A stretch of 64,000 nt of DNA from assembly GCA_034766995.1 (NCBI GenBank), contig CM068315.1, positions 45,262,662 through 45,326,661 of the forward strand, read 5' to 3'. Shown here piece after piece: positions 1 to 12,274 of this stretch. Position 1 is the stretch's first letter; every line of letters starts with the position of its first letter. A program made the position numbers and the translations under genes. The notes below the pieces were generated by a model. It was not told where the DNA came from. It saw only the letters and a list, made by a program, of their open reading frames with translations, and searched no databases. The DNA comes from Acanthacorydalis orientalis (lineage: Eukaryota; Arthropoda; Insecta; Megaloptera; Corydalidae).

Positions 1-364
1 AAAATTGATTAATCGAAGAGAATGTGAAATATTTTTTTCATTAGTGTCTTTTCTTATAATTTAATGATGTTGCGGTCCATGTATGCTCTTTATGCGACAA
101 ATTTATGTTTTTTTCTTTATTTTTAAGAAAAGTGATGATATTGAAAAAGTTTATCTAGGTTTGATGATGTCTAATTTATGAAGGTCAATAGTTTTTAATT
201 AGCAGTTTCTTAGACACAGAAGGTAAACAAGTATTTAACAAATTGGAGATTAAATTTGTTTCAAAGCTAGGTTATTTGTAATCAACAAATACTGAAAATA
301 AGATAATAGTCTAAGTTGTTAACTGTAATTCAATTTTGTTTATATAAGAAACATTTTAGTTAAA

Positions 365-366
<2 letters not shown>

Positions 367-418
<52 letters not shown>
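367..418. repeat. TA microsatellite
   Basis: About 52 bp of pure (AT)n, the left border of the short TIR element. Confidence 0.95.
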
Positions 419-419
<1 letters not shown>

Positions 420-423
<4 letters not shown>

Positions 424-698
424 GGTGCACTCAGGGGTGGGGCAAGGTGACCTGGCACTTCCCAAAGAAAAAGTGAAAAAACACTAGAAAACAAATGCTC
501 CTATTTACACAGAGATTATATTAACCACAACTGAAGTAATTCAAGAGCTCTGTAAAAAGAAAATAAAACTGGATTTTATGTGTTAAAATACATTTCTTAT
601 TATCACCTAATGAGTTTTACTGAATTAAAATTAAAAAAAAATTATCCGTTCAACTCGCCGCCTTCCCTCACAAAGATTAAATCCTGAGTGTGCCACTG
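420..698. mobile_element. Short TIR element inside a TA tract
   Basis: AGTGGTGCACTCAGGGGTGG at 421-440 and the inverse of ATCCTGAGTGTGCCACTG near 680-697 form about 17-bp imperfect inverted termini. TA repeats lie on both sides, so it probably inserted into one TA tract. It is noncoding, and the family is unknown. Confidence 0.5.
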
Positions 699-699
<1 letters not shown>

Positions 700-762
<63 letters not shown>

Positions 763-776
763 ATATATATATATAA
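700..776. repeat. TA microsatellite
   Basis: About 77 bp of (TA)n with one GTG interruption, the right border of the short TIR element. Confidence 0.95.
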
Positions 777-941
777 TGTAAGAAAAGATTCCATTGCACA
801 GATGATAATGAAGTTTCATAATTTTAAGTGATTATTACATCTTAATTAATCAATAGCAATGTTGAAGACCTTTAATGTTAGATAACGTGCTATTTAGGTT
901 AATATAGATAAATCACAATAATTAATTTATAATACAATTAC

Positions 942-1105
942 TTGAATTTATTGAAAGTTATTCCAGTATCAACCGTTGTTAATTTCTTGTCGAAGAGTTT
1001 AGCCTGTTTCATCCATTTGTCACTTTGAGTGAGTGTGATTACACTTCCATCAGATTTCGAATCACCGAATTTCGCGTATTTAGTGAACTGTTCTTTTAAA
1101 GCCAT
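942..1105 (-). CDS. TPPP/p25-alpha paralogue A, first coding exon (partial gene)
   Basis: Read on the minus strand from an ATG at 1105, this exon gives 54 codons plus two bases with no stop. The start [20 protein letters not shown], followed by [14 protein letters not shown] and [12 protein letters not shown], is the N-terminal half of the p25-alpha (TPPP) domain, a fold that binds and bundles tubulin or microtubules. The exon ends at a donor (AATTCAA|GTAATT, intron starting at 941) in phase 2. It lacks the disordered N-terminal tail of the 57-kb gene, so it resembles short-tailed TPPP forms. No continuation is visible in 1-940, so the remaining exons must lie left of the window. The uninterrupted frame and conserved core argue for a functional gene. 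The 5' UTR boundary is unclear. Confidence 0.85.
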
Positions 1106-1401
1106 GCTTAATATCGTTTTTTATATATTTTTGATTTCGAAATAGATTAATTTACACAGGAATTTAGATGAACGAAATAATTTTAGATGTAAAAATTTGT
1201 CACAAACACAATAAGATATTTAGTAAATAAATAAACAAAACATTTCCGTTGTTAGGGAGTTTTTATTCGTGTAAAATAGTTTTGTTTTCAATTATATTTA
1301 AATAAAGGTTTAGAAATGAATTAGAGATATTTGTACAGGAAAAAAATGTAAATAATTTTTATGTGTATGTTTTTTTGTAACACATTCATTGAATTTTTTA
1401 T

Positions 1402-1648
1402 AATTGAATTCTTTTACCATTTCACAAAGCATAAAAAAATTTTTTGGATCAAAAATGTTCAATAAATGATTATTGATCACTTATTTGGTACCTTACGGTC
1501 TTGAGGACGATATAATTCTATCGAAATGCGCATAAGTAACAATCAAAAATATAATCAGTAATCATTTAGTAAAAAAAATTGATAAAAACTTTTTTTGTAG
1601 TTTGTGTGATGAAAGACAAATTTATTTGTGAAACTGAATTACCATTTA
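1402..1648. repeat. Hairpin MITE family, copy 1
   Basis: The arms hold TTTCACAAAG..., TTTTTTGGATCAAAAATGTT then CAATAAATGATTATTGATCA. The centre holds TCTTGAGGACGATATAATTC and GAAATGCGCATAAGTAACAA. The inverse arm ends GTAGTTTGTGTGATGAAAG then TTATTTGTGAAACTGAATT. The two halves are reverse complements, giving one long hairpin. Noncoding. Confidence 0.75.
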
Positions 1649-1729
1649 AATTGTCAATATTTTAAACTTATTGATAATATTTCTATTTAATAAAACAAAC
1701 CTTTTAGTTTTTTTTTAAAAAAATATAGA

Positions 1730-1925
1730 AATTCAACCTCACAAATAAATTTTTCACTCATTAAAGCAACCACAAACCTTTTTCTGATAAAAATGTCCAA
1801 TAAATGTTTATTAATTATTTTCAACTGTTGGTTATGCGCATTTTTATATCGATGACATAATCCATTTGTGTGATTTGTGGTATAGACGAAATATTCATTT
1901 GTGAAAATGAGTGTAGCCACAGTTT
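1730..1925. repeat. Hairpin MITE family, copy 2
   Basis: The left arm has AATTTTTCACTCATTAAAGC, ACCACAAACC and a degenerate TGTCCAATAAATGTTTATT. The centre has TTATGCGCATTTTTATATCG. The right arm is TTTGTGGTATAGACGAAATA then CATTTGTGAAAATGAGTGTA. It lies between the two TPPP paralogue exons. Confidence 0.7.
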
Positions 1926-2499
1926 AAGAATTAAATTATCTTTTTTATATCTATTTTAATTTCTATTTTTTAATATTTCATTTTATATCTTTTATGATTT
2001 TATTAACATTTCAGATTCGAATATCTTGTATTGTGTTATGTTTTTTGTTACATTTATTTCATTTTTCAAATTTGATTTGTTTAATAGAATCTGTAATACA
2101 TACATCTGGAATGGATTTAATGACAAAATTGTATTTGGACAAATACAATTCAGAATGAGGAATAACGTATTTTTCATGATTATTTTTATGTAAAAGTAAT
2201 CTGAAAAATTACAATTCACCTCTAGACGACGAAAAATTGTTAGTCTATTCATTATGATTTTTTTTAAGAATTTGAAATACCATAATTAATGAATTCACCA
2301 TTTTCATTTCACTCTTAAAAATATTCATTTCAGTTGGTTTTATACAATAATTAAATCAGTCAATGAAATTAAAATTATTGCAAGTGAACATATACCACAA
2401 TAAATATTTAAAACGTGGGCGTTTGAACTTTGCGAAGCAAAAAAATGTCACTTTTATAAATGAGATGATGAACATAATTTATAAAATATTTACACAATA

Positions 2500-2840
2500 A
2501 ATTTTCTGCTTCCTCTACAGATCAAAATAAATTGTATTGATGAAAAATGTTCAATAAAAGATTAATATCGATCATTTTTTACAGTTACTTATGAGTATTT
2601 CGAGAGCAATTCCATCATCCTGATAGTAATTATGCATAAAAAATTTTTTTTTCCTATTTTACAGGTTTTTCTGTACCTTAGAAGTCTGTAGTCTGGATGA
2701 CATTATCATTGAAATACACATTAGTAAGAATCAAAATGATCAATGCGCAATTATTGAACATTTTTGATTAAAAAAATGTTTGTGGCTTATGGAGGAAGGA
2801 GAGAAATATTATGAAGAATTAGCTACAGTTCCAGAATTGT
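2500..2840. repeat. Hairpin MITE family, copy 3
   Basis: It carries GAAAAATGTTCAATAAAAGA, TACTTATGAGTATTTCGAGA, CCATCATCCTGATAG, GGATGACATTATCATTGAAA and TTATTGAACATTTTTGATTA, then a degraded TTTGTGGCTTATGG arm. It is longer than the others because of an insertion in the loop. Confidence 0.65.
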
Positions 2841-2998
2841 AATCTAATCTCTTCTTAAAACCAATAGCTTAAAATATTTGAAATAAAACTGACTTCTGTT
2901 TAGTTTAACTACTAACTGTATAGGTATTTATATCAGATTCTAGTTTTAGATTTTTTTTAATGAAAATAGTTATATGCTTGAATAAAAATCATAATTAC

Positions 2999-3168
2999 TT
3001 GAATTTATTAAAAACCCTTCCTGTATCAGTAATTGTAAAATATCTGTCAAACAAATTCGCTTGCTTCATCCATCTGTCACTTTGAGATAATGATATAGTA
3101 GTTCCATTCGATTTAGCATCCCCAAACTTCGAATATACAGCGAATTGATCTCGTAGTGTGGCATTCAT
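2999..3168 (-). CDS. TPPP/p25-alpha paralogue B, first coding exon (partial gene or alternative first exon)
   Basis: This exon reads 56 codons plus two bases from an ATG at 3168. It starts [20 protein letters not shown] and continues with [14 protein letters not shown] and [10 protein letters not shown]. It is the same segment of the p25-alpha domain as the exon at 942-1105 and ends at an equivalent phase-2 donor (AATTCAA|GTAATT). The protein differs at many positions while keeping the FGD, QSD.WMKQA and DTG signatures, so it is an older, constrained duplicate and not a recent copy. I find no matching second exon between 1106 and 2998. It may therefore splice over exon A to shared exons outside the window, as a mutually exclusive first exon, or be a separate nested gene or an orphan exon. 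Confidence 0.82.
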
Positions 3169-3694
3169 TTTTCTTAAGTATATTATATTTCAAATATTCC
3201 AACGTTTTTCATAAAATAAATAAAAATTTTGTGAAATCCTTGTAAATACTATATTATTATTTAGAAAACTGATATAAATATTATAACTAAATTGAAACAA
3301 GTAATTAAACAATGTGTTTCCATGTAAAAATTGATGAAAATGCATTTCGTTTTTGGTTAACGATCTTTCTTTGATTACAAAATGTAAATTTAATTACGTA
3401 TTATTTTTGAATATATCTATTTTATTAATAACTAAAATAAACTAAATATAATTTGATGTTTTTATTATTTTTTGTTATGGTGTTATTTTGTTGCTCACTA
3501 TAATCGAATAAAATTCTTGAATCATTTTTGTGTATACTGAAATTTTCCCTTTGTAAATTAATTTTTATAAATTGCCATTATTTTAAAATAACGCTATGTA
3601 GTTTGACAATGATGATTGTTATATATTTTCAAATGATAATTAAAGAAATCTAGCTAGATTTTATTACTCACACTAAATAATATTATTCAGAATT

Positions 3695-3775
3695 TATTAC
3701 AAAAGAATATGTAGTTTGTGGGTTGAATGATAAATTCATTTATGAAAGTTAATTTAGCTCCAGTGCTAAAAATAT
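3695..3775. repeat. Hairpin MITE family, copy 4 (one arm)
   Basis: Only the terminal arm is seen: ATGTAGTTTGTGGGTTGAAT then ATTCATTTATGAAAGTTAAT and TTAGCTCCAGTGCT. Confidence 0.5.
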
Positions 3776-4146
3776 ATTACGAATAACACAAATCACTTGC
3801 TTCTATTATTGTGAATGTACGAAGCGAGTTTTTGAAGTAAAGTCCGTTCAAAAATTAGAAAAAAACCGTTAATGATAAAAATGATTTATTACAGGTAAAT
3901 ATATAACTGTTGCAGTAAAACGTTTAAAATTTCTGTCGTATGGATTCATAGTTAGTAACACTGCCACTTGTTTTACTTGGTTACTAGCTACGGTTACTAA
4001 TAAATAAATAGTATGACCGATTTCTCGCAGGAATGAGGTTTTCTCTCGATTTGTTCGTTGCCTCTTGATGCTAAATTCTTAATAAATGTTCATATTGATA
4101 AATTTATTCTGTTAATTTATGCGCCTGTAATTTATTAACATATACA

Positions 4147-4690
4147 CTATTTTACCACATAGTCATCATTGACTTCCACGTATTTTTGGTATCGTAGCAC
4201 CAGCTTCCTTATTCTCGAGTCGAAGAAATCCATCAATTAATAACGCCTGTCTTCAATTCTTCGTCATTTTCAAAGCATTGAAATTTGAGTCATTTCTTTA
4301 GATGTAAGAACAGGTGGTAATCGTTTGGTGCGATATAGAGACTGTAGAGGGGATGGTCAAAAATTTCTCATTCAAAGTCTTCCAACATTTGAACAGTTCA
4401 AGCTGCGGTATGAAAACGAGCATTATCGTGCAAAAGCACAGTCCTAGAGGAGATCCCAGCAACCGACGTCTTTTATTTTAAACGGTTCGTCTAAGTTTCC
4501 TCATCGATTCATTATACATATCCACGTTCAAGAAAGTCGACAAGTAATACACCTTTTTTTTATCTCAGAAAATCGTGGCCGTGATTTTCCTGACCGAAAG
4601 TGATTGCTTAAACTATTTTGTTTTCGGGGACGACGAATGGCGCCATTGCAGTGACTGTCACTTTCATTTGATTAATGGTACTGCTGCTTG
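4147..4690 (-). pseudogene. Degraded mariner (D,D34D) transposase
   Basis: On the minus strand the segment reads as a mariner transposase broken by stops and frameshifts. Recognisable blocks in order are KGVLLVDFLERG, LLHDNARFHTAA, EIFDHPLYSLYIAPNDYHLF and the C-terminal RKLVLRYQKYVEVNDDYVVK before TAG at 4147. The second and third catalytic Asp residues survive (HDN and NDY) with exactly 34 residues between them, two of which are stop codons. The N-terminal DNA-binding half is absent or unrecognisable. I could not identify terminal inverted repeats. It is an old, dead insertion. Confidence 0.85.
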
Positions 4691-4756
4691 TTTGAGATAC
4701 TCGTATAATAAACTAAACTTTTGATTCGAAATGGGACATTTCATATTTAATAACCT

Positions 4757-4774
4757 AATAATAATAATAATAAT

Positions 4775-4805
<31 letters not shown>
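4757..4805. repeat. TAA/TA compound microsatellite
   Basis: (AAT)n passes into (AT)n, just beside the mariner relic. Confidence 0.95.
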
Positions 4806-6011
4806 CTTTTCTAATACAAACTGATGATTCTAAAACGGTGTCATTAAGCAAAAGCAGCCAGAAATTTTCCACTCCTACATCTGAGCGATTACTGCCGTTA
4901 CTTATGTACAAAAAAAACTGGATGAATATTTTAAAAATTCATTCCTGTGTTCATCTCATATCGTATCACATACAGTGTACGTCACAGACGATAATCACAT
5001 TTAATCAACTAAAATGTTTATTTTGGAATGCAGATAAGTGATATTTAACATATTTAAAATCCACCTATGTGCTATTGCAACACAAGTGTATATCATTAGA
5101 GCGTTAATAAATGATACTTTAAATAACCGTGCTAATAATTTGATTCCATGGTCATGACACGCGACACTCCGAGAATACACATGTATTTGATTTAAAGAGA
5201 ATAATAGTGAAAATCCATTGTCTATTCATAACAGTTGATCCTATCTATTTATAATGTGTGTACGCGTGTGTATAGTTTTTCTAGTACGGAAACATTAATT
5301 TCAGTTAGTATCGATGAATGACGCATGGATATTTCGTAAATAGGTTGTTGGAAGGTGTGTTTCTTTAACAAATTAGAAGGGTGAATTCGATACGGATATA
5401 AAATAGATTATATATTGAGCAAACAATATTATGGAAAAGTTATTCAGATGAGAAGTCAGAAAATAAAAACTAATTCAATCTAGAAATTATAACAAGTTTT
5501 TTCAAATTTTTTTGTTTAAAAAAAGACAACAATGTATTTAAATTAATATCACTTCATTAAATGAATACTTTTTTTATTGGTTTTTATCTAATCGAATTGA
5601 TAAGCATTTTAATTACTGAAGTACAGATTATTGTATTTATTGATGATAAGAAAATAATTCAGTGTGTTTAAATAAATACTGACACTTTTTAATACGATGG
5701 ATTCTTTGAAAATAACATACATAACTGAAAAAAATTCCATAGAATTTTAATAAATCAAAAAAAATTGTTCGAAATTACATAAACCCTTTTTTAAATTGGT
5801 GATTCAATTTTAGTACTTGTTTTGTTAAAAAAATTTATTATGTTTTTGAATAATATATATAAATAAATCTGATTAAAGCAGCAAATCTAATAGAACGAAA
5901 TAGATTTTATAAATTTGACTAATCTCTCTAGTTCAATTTATACTCACAAAAGCTCTAGTTCAGAAGTTAAAATTAATTTATATATTTTTTATTTAAGAAA
6001 ATATCGAATAT

Positions 6012-6292
6012 TCGTTTTACAAATGAATTTTTCTCTCATCTCACAAACCACAAAAAAATCTGATTAAAAATATTCAACGAATAATTATTTATTATGTTTG
6101 ATTATTGATTATTGAGTTTGTTACTTATTGTTTCTTGCCGATCTGCAGATAGAATTTCCATCAAAATGAATAAAATCATCAATCAAAAATGATGAATAGA
6201 GGTTTATTAAACATTTTGAGACGAAAAAAATATTTTGTGGAATTTTTGGAGTGAAAAAGAATTTATTTGTGAAAGTATCAGTGTCATTGAAG
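6012..6292. repeat. Hairpin MITE family, copy 5
   Basis: Both arms are present: AAATGAATTTTTCTCTCATC, CACAAACCACAAAAAAATCT and ATTGAGTTTGTTACTTATTG on the left; TGTGGAATTTTTGGAGTGAA and TTATTTGTGAAAGTATCAGT on the right. The loop has TTTCCATCAAAATGAATAAA. The short minus-strand open frame here is spurious. Confidence 0.65.
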
Positions 6293-6734
6293 TGTACATC
6301 TTTCAAATTTAGTTTAGGGAATAAATATAATAAAGGAGATAATTAAGAACTACATGTTTATATATTAAAAGCTGGCAAACAATGGCTTTATCAGTCGAGA
6401 CATTGTCATACAAGAATGATCAATTGTCTTTTTCTTGATAATACTGCTCGACTCTTCGAATTTTTGCTATTAAAAGCTTTGAAACTTCTAAGTAATATTT
6501 TTTATTGGTAGTTATATTCTTACGAACATCTATTTAAGAATGACAGTTTTGGAATTGAAGAAAGTAATGAATATTGGTTTGATTTGAGCCTTTCGCTAGT
6601 GCACTTTTTTGGTTGCTTTTAAACAGATCTCTGGCGTATTTGTTAGTGATTTGTATTGAAATTACTATCAATAATAGATATTTCAATAATAGATATTTTC
6701 AATTATTATCTGTCACTGTACTGAAATGATCCAT

Positions 6735-7090
6735 TATTCTTTTTGATCTTTAGTGTTTTGTGAATGATGGTATCGTCATTGAAATACATATAAGTAACAT
6801 TCAAAAATAATCAATAATTATTTATTAAATAGGTCTTATTAAAGATTTTTTTGTGGTTTGTAAAACAAGAAAAAAATTCATTTGTGTCAAGTGCAGATTC
6901 TCGTAGTGCTAACGTGCAGATAAAATTATTATTTGAGATTCATCCGATTTTTTTTGACCTGAGGACCATGAAATTAGTATTGAAATGTGCATAAGCAACA
7001 ACAAATAATAATTTATTAAACATTTTTTATCATAAACTTTACTGAACATTTTTGATTATTGAAAAATTTAAAATTCATTTCTGATAGATT
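6735..7090. repeat. Hairpin MITE family, copies 6 and 7 (two degraded halves)
   Basis: Two successive right-arm halves occur. The first runs GATGGTATCGTCATTGAAAT to ATTTTTTTGTGGTTTGTAAA. The second runs CCTGAGGACCATGAAATTAG, AAATGTGCATAAGCAACAAC to ACATTTTTGATTATTG. Both are noncoding. Confidence 0.55.
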
Positions 7091-7289
7091 TTTCATATTG
7101 TGTGTTGTTTTTTTTTTGAATATTTACAAAAATTATCTAAGTATATTCTGCTAGAAAGAAAATATTTTGTTATATGTTTTCACGATTACTAATATCGTTC
7201 AAAAATTAAAATCAGAACTATCGATTTTTAAACTTTTATTTTACAATCGTTAAAGTTTACCTACATATAAGAACGCAATTCTGTTCTAT

Positions 7290-7440
7290 CATCTCGACAA
7301 ATCGTACAAGAGCAGAGCTTTCCCCCCAAACTAGCGAAAGCTTTGTTTTATTACGATACGCGCTACTGCTGGTGGGACACGCAGGCTCCACTGTGGGCGT
7401 TATCAGCGTCAGTTCAGCGCCAGTCTTTAGAGAGAATACA
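7290..7440 (+). promoter_or_regulatory. Putative TATA-less core promoter of TPPP
   Basis: This is the most CpG- and GC-rich stretch in the left 12 kb, containing TACGCGC, GGGCG and GCGTCAGTTCAGCGC. An arthropod-type Inr (TCAGTT) sits at 7409-7414 and a second, weaker one (CCAGTC) near 7421. No TATA box is seen at the expected distance. The minus-strand TPPP exons begin about 4 kb to the left, so this region may also serve the divergent genes. Promoter identity is inferred from composition and position only. Confidence 0.45.
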
Positions 7441-7661
7441 CATTGCGTGATCGATCTACGAGAGCGTCACTAATTTCTACGTCTTTTCAGTGTTTCTTTA
7501 TTCGAAAAAGAGTTTTCTGTGCACGATTTCATAAATCGATGAAGGATCTGTGTTGAAATTCTATTCAACAAGTGGTACAGTGTTTTTGAAAAAGACAACA
7601 TATTGTTTGTAGAGTTGGTGATTTTGTAACGTTTTCATTTTTTCGAATTTAATCAAATCAG
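7411..7661 (+). other. Proposed noncoding first exon of the long-type TPPP gene
   Basis: A GC-richer block about 350 bp long stands out from AT-rich flanks and ends at 7661 with AATCAAATCAG|GTAAGCG, a near-perfect splice donor. No long frame is present; an ATG near 7539 is followed after five codons by a stop, so the exon looks like 5' UTR. An initiator-like TCAGTT (A at 7411) marks a plausible transcription start. The only plus-strand coding acceptor of quality in the window is at 57189-57190, five bases before the TPPP ATG, so I infer these are joined. Linkage across about 49.5 kb is inference. RNA-seq junction reads would settle it. Confidence 0.6.
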
Positions 7662-7683
7662 GTAAGCGTTTCATTACTGTATT

Positions 7684-7714
<31 letters not shown>

Positions 7715-7723
7715 TATATATAT

Positions 7724-7761
<38 letters not shown>

Positions 7762-8462
7762 TATTTAACTATATGTATGAAAAATAAAACAAATAGTGTA
7801 CCGGTTATTGTTTTTATATTACGAAAAACTATGAATGGTGTTAAGTAGATTTCGTGTGTATTTTAGTAATTAACATATTTATTATTAAAAAATTAAAAGA
7901 TTTATATTTTCATGTACAATCATATCAATCTCTCTTTTTTTAAAAAAACACATAAAATATGTAAAGTTACTGGTTGGGTTTTCTTAATGAAATTGTTTTA
8001 TTAGATGTCTTATTTTATACCTCTTTTAATCTTTCATACGATATCTCAAGTTATATATATTTAAACTTGTATAATCTAATATTTTGTATTTAGTCAAGAA
8101 TAAATACATTAATATATAAATTCTAGTTTAGGTTTTTTTTTTATATTTATTAATAATTATTCATTTCTCCGATATATTTATTAATCTAACCGGATATAAT
8201 TTATAATAATTTTCGAATCGATTGATAGTTTTTATTAGTAAAATAGTTACTGAGTAGTTTTGTTGTTTTATTTATTTTAATTTTTTTTCAGTTATTATTG
8301 ATCACTAATTTGATATATTTAGTAATATTATAATATCATTACGCCAAACTGAAAGGCTAATTCATATTTTCAAATTAATGATTAGAGTAATAATTACAAG
8401 AAATCTGATTTCTATGTTTTCTATATCTGTTTTTAAAAAATTGTAATAGAATTCGATTTATG

Positions 8463-8463
<1 letters not shown>

Positions 8464-8505
<42 letters not shown>

Positions 8506-8540
8506 TTACCAATATATATATATATATATATTATATATAA
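8464..8540. repeat. TA microsatellite, interrupted
   Basis: Two (TA)n blocks separated by TTTATTTACCAA. Smaller TA blocks lie at 7684-7760 and 8868-8884. Confidence 0.9.
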
Positions 8541-8985
8541 TTTATATTATAATAATCGATTAATCGTTAAATAAAATCTTGCAGTATAAAAATATCCTTT
8601 TAAAATTAATAACTTATGATGGTAATCGTTAAAAAATATTTTACATACTTTAATAAGATTTAGTCGTTCAAATTCTTCAATTTTTATATCTAGTTTTTCA
8701 TTAAATAATCTTCGTTTCTTTATGTCTTTACGGACGTTATTGAACTGAACTACCGAAGCACCCTAAAACCTCAATTATCAGATTTTATATCTTGGTTTGG
8801 AAAAATGTTGTAATTATATTCAATTTACTACAATATTTTAATTTAGTAAAAGAACATTTATTAGAAATATATATATATATATATGTGATATTTTCACAAA
8901 TATTTAAACTTAACTCTTTAACAATAACCATTAATCGTAAAACAAAGTCCTTAGAGTAAATCTACATTTTTTATTAATAAAAAAA

Positions 8986-9345
8986 AGTACCGTACATCTT
9001 GAGATATAAGACGCACTTTGAACACCAAAAGAATAGTTGAGTAATTTTTGAGTGCGTCTTATATAGCAGGGATAAAAATTATGATTTCATAAATCTGGAT
9101 GTAGGAGGAGCGTCTCTCTTAAATACCAGGTAAATAGAAAAGTTAACATTTTATTTATATTGCATACATTTATTTAAATTATAATTAACTATTTTAATTA
9201 TAAAATTATTTTATTATTGTCATGTGTCTTACAACATCAGTATACTTACAACATCAGTATAGAAAAAATAGAAAAAAATATTTTTAAATTCAATTGCGTC
9301 TTATACGTAGGGGCGTTCTATACGCCGAAATATACAGTTTATACT
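8986..9345. mobile_element. MITE with TACCGTAC.../AAGACGCAC termini
   Basis: The left end TACCGTACATCTTGAGATAT then AAGACGCACTTT is inverted at the right end (AACTGTATATTTCGGCGTAT then AGAACGC on the reverse strand). Internal GTGCGTCTTATA repeats make it partly palindromic. It is about 360 bp and noncoding. The termini resemble widespread animal cut-and-paste DNA transposon ends, but the superfamily is not certain. Confidence 0.55.
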
Positions 9346-9573
9346 TTAATAAAATATAGTGTTTGTAAGCCCTTTGAGTAAAAAGTATGAAAAAAATATT
9401 TTTTTAATATTTTCTTTCCTTGTAGAATATATATACACACACACATATATATATATATATATATCCTATATGTATAAAATCAAAATTATACATAAAGAAA
9501 CTTTATAAACCAACACATTGCAAAAATAACCTATCTGCGAGAATGTTTATATAGTTATACCAGCATTTATATA

Positions 9574-9884
<311 letters not shown>

Positions 9885-10654
9885 CCATGACTCGACTTAT
9901 TTATTTGAGACGTGGCTTCTATAATATCCACATATGTTTATTGTTTCATTCGGTTATATGTACATGCTTATAATTGACAAGTTAGCGGGCGCAGTGACCC
10001 TGGGGGTTTTGATGAACGAAGGAGCCCCCTATTATGTATATATATATATATACACATATATTTATAAAATATAAAGTATTAAACTTTCATCTTATTTTAT
10101 TAAAACAACAATTAACAAGTATCTAAATCTCGTTTTCAGCATGAAAAATGAGCAGTATTTAACAGTAATATGTAGTAGATAACAGTTCTATATGTGTCTA
10201 ATAGATTAAATAATTGCACAATCAACAGCAAATAGCAGTTTATAAATGACAATTGTCGTAAAGGATTGATATAAATGGGATATTTAACATAAATCCTTAG
10301 TAATCTTTAAAGAATTATCGTCGATGAGAAAATAATTGACTGTATATGTAATTTTAGAAACTAATGAAATATAGTTTCAATTATGACACATAATATATAT
10401 TTATATAACAAAACATTGCCGATTCGAATAAAAATAAATTATTAATTGAAGATTTTTTCAATTGTATTATCGAATACTTTATATTAAGTTATTTTGTTGA
10501 GTAATTTTATGAAAACAGAAAACCTTGTTTGTTATTATCTATCGTATTAAATAATATTGTGTGTCAATAAGTATTATCAGTTTTATTCGAGTAAAATAGT
10601 TTCTATTTATGTAAACACTGTTGATTAAAAATAATTATTTATTTTCATAAACCA

Positions 10655-10770
10655 ATTTTTTAATCACCACCACTTATCTGCGTTTCGATGGCGATGCTAT
10701 CATTCTCAGAATGTACAGAAAAATCTGTCTTACATAACTCGCATATTAGTTTCGTTACAACGATTAAGAA
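10655..10770. repeat. Hairpin MITE family, copy 8 (loop fragment)
   Basis: CTGCGTTTCGATGGCGATGC and TATCATTCTCAGAATGTACA are the conserved loop region. The arms have been lost. Confidence 0.5.
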
Positions 10771-11093
10771 TGTATTTAAATAATGAATTAAATAATGCAT
10801 ATGTGTATGTAAAACATATACTTTTTTGGAGATATTGATTTTTTGCCGATCGCTAAATTTTTCCTAATTTTTTTAAAACATGTTACAAAATATTTTGAGA
10901 AATTTCTGTTTCTTTGTTCTTGTTCAGTCTTGTTATTTTTTTACGTTACTCCATAAAATTAACTTTATACTTTAGTGACATGTCCTGCACAATTTCGTTT
11001 CAGTTTCATTGTAGCGAATGTCAAAGGAGGGATTTGCACAGGTTCTGTAATCCTTCCATTTTTCTCTTGCGCCACGTTGAGCTTTGTTCATTC

Positions 11094-11096
<3 letters not shown>

Positions 11097-11189
<93 letters not shown>

Positions 11190-11190
11190 G

Positions 11191-11239
<49 letters not shown>

Positions 11240-11408
11240 GTATATATATATGTATATATATATGTATATATATATATATGTATATACATATATGTATATA
11301 CATATATATGTATATATATATGTATATATATATATGTATATATATATGTATATATATATGTATATATATATATGTATATATATATATGTATATATATATA
11401 TGTATATA

Positions 11409-11458
<50 letters not shown>

Positions 11459-11459
11459 C
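11097..11459. repeat. Long TA/TATG compound microsatellite
   Basis: About 360 bp of (TA)n with a TG at intervals of roughly 10-16 bp. Open frames of 65-208 codons on both strands are artefacts. Confidence 0.95.
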
Positions 11460-12274
11460 ACACACACATATACTTACATAGATACATGCATAAATTCATT
11501 CGTACTAGATGCTCTTTTTACCAGAATATTTTATCTTTAACCTTTTGAGTACCAGTGGAATTTTTCATACATTTACTGACAATGCCAGACAATTTTAAAC
11601 AAAAATACATGATTGTAAAAAAATATATATAGCGGTCAATTTTGAGTTCAAGTTAATTAAATTTTTATACAATGCTAATAACGTATTTGACTTCCTTTAT
11701 TGTTAATAAAATCAAAAATATTTCGAAACGTTTTACAAAAAAAATAAAAAATGGTTTTAACATTCCTACGCTGACACTTTTACTCTTTTCTGAAAAAAAT
11801 GTAACTATAACTATAAAAAATATATTTTATTTTTTTTGAAAATAAAGTATATGATAAATAGAATAGACAATTCATTTGGTTTAAAATATATAAATATGAA
11901 ACAAATTATGCCATGAAGGAGAAAACGTTTGAGTATACAGATGACTTTTTCTCCAGAGTATTTTTGATATATGAAAATATTTAAAATTCAATATCGATAT
12001 AAAATTTATATAAAAAAAATGTTATGACAATAATAACGTATTTTAAAATCTCAAATAATCATTCGGATAGAATGGGAAAGATTTTAAGATATTAAAAAAC
12101 TTATATTGTCTGTAGTAAAATTTTAACGAGCATATGTGTAACTATTTGTAACTATTTTATATTTCTATTATATTATTTTTATCTGCATTGACCTTTATCA
12201 TAACTACCTGTGCCCGTATAGTAAAAATGTCAAAAACGTCATTATTTCTTTAGAAATATCTCTGAACACACATA

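Noticed and set aside
4838..5041. 67-codon frame next to the mariner relic
   Set aside because: No resemblance to a known domain, not in the mariner strand or frame, and typical of chance frames in this composition.
9975..10035. GC-rich stretch (GCGGGCGCAGTGACCCTGGG...) as a tRNA or exon
   Set aside because: Too short, no cloverleaf and no open frame with splice sites; probably a small transposon remnant.
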